Of a stretch of DNA of 13,276 nucleotides, positions 12,822-13,276 are shown in pieces (position 1 is the first letter of the stretch; each line of letters starts with the position of its first letter). The stretch is taken from contig JAURGS010000047.1 in assembly GCA_030833685.1 (NCBI GenBank), forward strand, positions 1-13,276. Reading direction: 5' to 3'. The position numbers and the translations under genes were made by a program. The notes beneath the pieces were generated by a model, which ran no database searches, was not told the origin of the DNA, and worked only from the letters and a program-made list of their open reading frames with translations. The stretch comes from Rhodoferax sp. (GTDB lineage Bacteria; Pseudomonadota; Gammaproteobacteria; Burkholderiales; Burkholderiaceae_C).

Positions 12822-13276
12822 ATGCGTTTGAAGTTGCCTGTCGGTCCGGCCCGTGATGATCCGGATCCGCTGATCATCTACCACGGCGGTGGCTGTTCTG
12901 ACGGTTTTGCTGCAGCCCTGGCGGCGTGGCTTTATTTCGATCAGCGTGCGACTTTTTTAGCGCTTGATCATGGTGACGTGCAGTCGGTCGATGACTTGCC
13001 TGGGCTCGCTGGGCGCGCGGTCTACATACTAGACTTTTCGTTTTCGGCGCAGATTCTGACTGCCATCGATGAGCGTGCTGCGAAATTGGTGATGCTCGAT
13101 CACCATCAAAGTGCTGCCGCCAGTCTTAGGGGTTTTCAGTGTCGATGCGGCGTGGTGCACTTTGACATGACCCAGTCGGGTGCACGCCTGGCCTGGGATT
13201 TTTTCTTTCCTGATGTGCCGGTGCCGGAACTGGTGCGCTTTGTGGAAGACAGAGATCTGTGGCTTTGGCGTTATGC
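12822..13276 (+). CDS. DHH-family phosphoesterase, N-terminal part (cut by window edge)
   Basis: The frame is open from ATG 12822 to the window end (151 codons plus two bases). It encodes the N-terminal half of a DHH-superfamily phosphoesterase: IIYHGGGCSDGFAAALAAW (18-36) with His21 and Asp27, YILDFSFS (68-75, Asp71), the namesake LDHHQSA (92-98, Asp93-His94-His95), FDMTQSGARLAWDFF (114-128) and FVEDRDLWLW (140-149). These are the metal-binding motifs of the DHH/DHHA1 hydrolases, which cleave phosphodiester or phosphoanhydride bonds in nanoRNA, cyclic dinucleotides or polyphosphate. The motif set resembles the single-domain phosphohydrolase branch rather than RecJ. The C-terminal DHHA1 part should lie beyond the edge. 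The substrate is unknown. An independent start, given the 196-bp gap after ylqF, is likely. Confidence 0.88.
   Translation, partial: MRLKLPVGPARDDPDPLIIYHGGGCSDGFAAALAAWLYFDQRATFLALDHGDVQSVDDLPGLAGRAVYILDFSFSAQILTAIDERAAKLVMLDHHQSAAASLRGFQCRCGVVHFDMTQSGARLAWDFFFPDVPVPELVRFVEDRDLWLWRY

Overview
The window looks like a chromosomal segment of a GC-rich betaproteobacterium, most likely Burkholderiales and probably Comamonadaceae (Rhodoferax/Polaromonas-like). This rests on recognisable protein variants (the ThyA, AroC and O-acetylhomoserine sulfhydrylase sequences), the DUF2069/YihY neighbourhood, tight gene packing and uniform GC-rich codon use. I see no insertion sequence, phage gene, integrase, tRNA, rRNA or CRISPR array. 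It reads as core housekeeping DNA rather than an island.

Region 1 (1-4081, minus strand): a compact five-gene run, in transcription order a DUF2069 small membrane protein, a VAO-family FAD dehydrogenase (D-2-hydroxyglutarate/D-lactate type), thyA (thymidylate synthase), a 10-TM EamA/DMT transporter, and folA (dihydrofolate reductase, cut by the left edge). The junctions are a 17-bp overlap, a 4-bp ATGA overlap, a 38-bp gap and another 4-bp ATGA overlap. ThyA turns methylene-THF into DHF and FolA reduces DHF back to THF, so the two halves of the thymidylate cycle flank a transporter.

Region 2 (4102-5358, plus): a YihY/UPF0761 inner-membrane protein, diverging from the DUF2069 gene across only 20 bp. 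It converges on region 3 through a 75-bp spacer.

Region 3 (5434-7986, minus): a three-gene run of O-acetylhomoserine aminocarboxypropyltransferase (methionine synthesis by direct sulfhydrylation), a YpeA-type GNAT acetyltransferase and an alpha/beta hydrolase.

Region 4 (8096-13276, plus): a stand-alone two-CBS-domain protein with a strong ribosome binding site, aroC (chorismate synthase), a YhgE/Pip membrane protein whose large extracytoplasmic part is built of glycine heptads, ylqF/rbgA (circularly permuted ribosome-assembly GTPase), a 196-bp spacer, and the first half of a DHH-family phosphoesterase cut by the right edge.

No clearly new system is present. The observations most worth following are the YhgE/Pip heptad protein in a Gram-negative context, the thyA-transporter-folA linkage with an FAD dehydrogenase translationally coupled to thyA, -10-like boxes placed so that aroC and the DUF2069 gene could be leaderless, and a (GC)7 tract encoding an insertion in ThyA.
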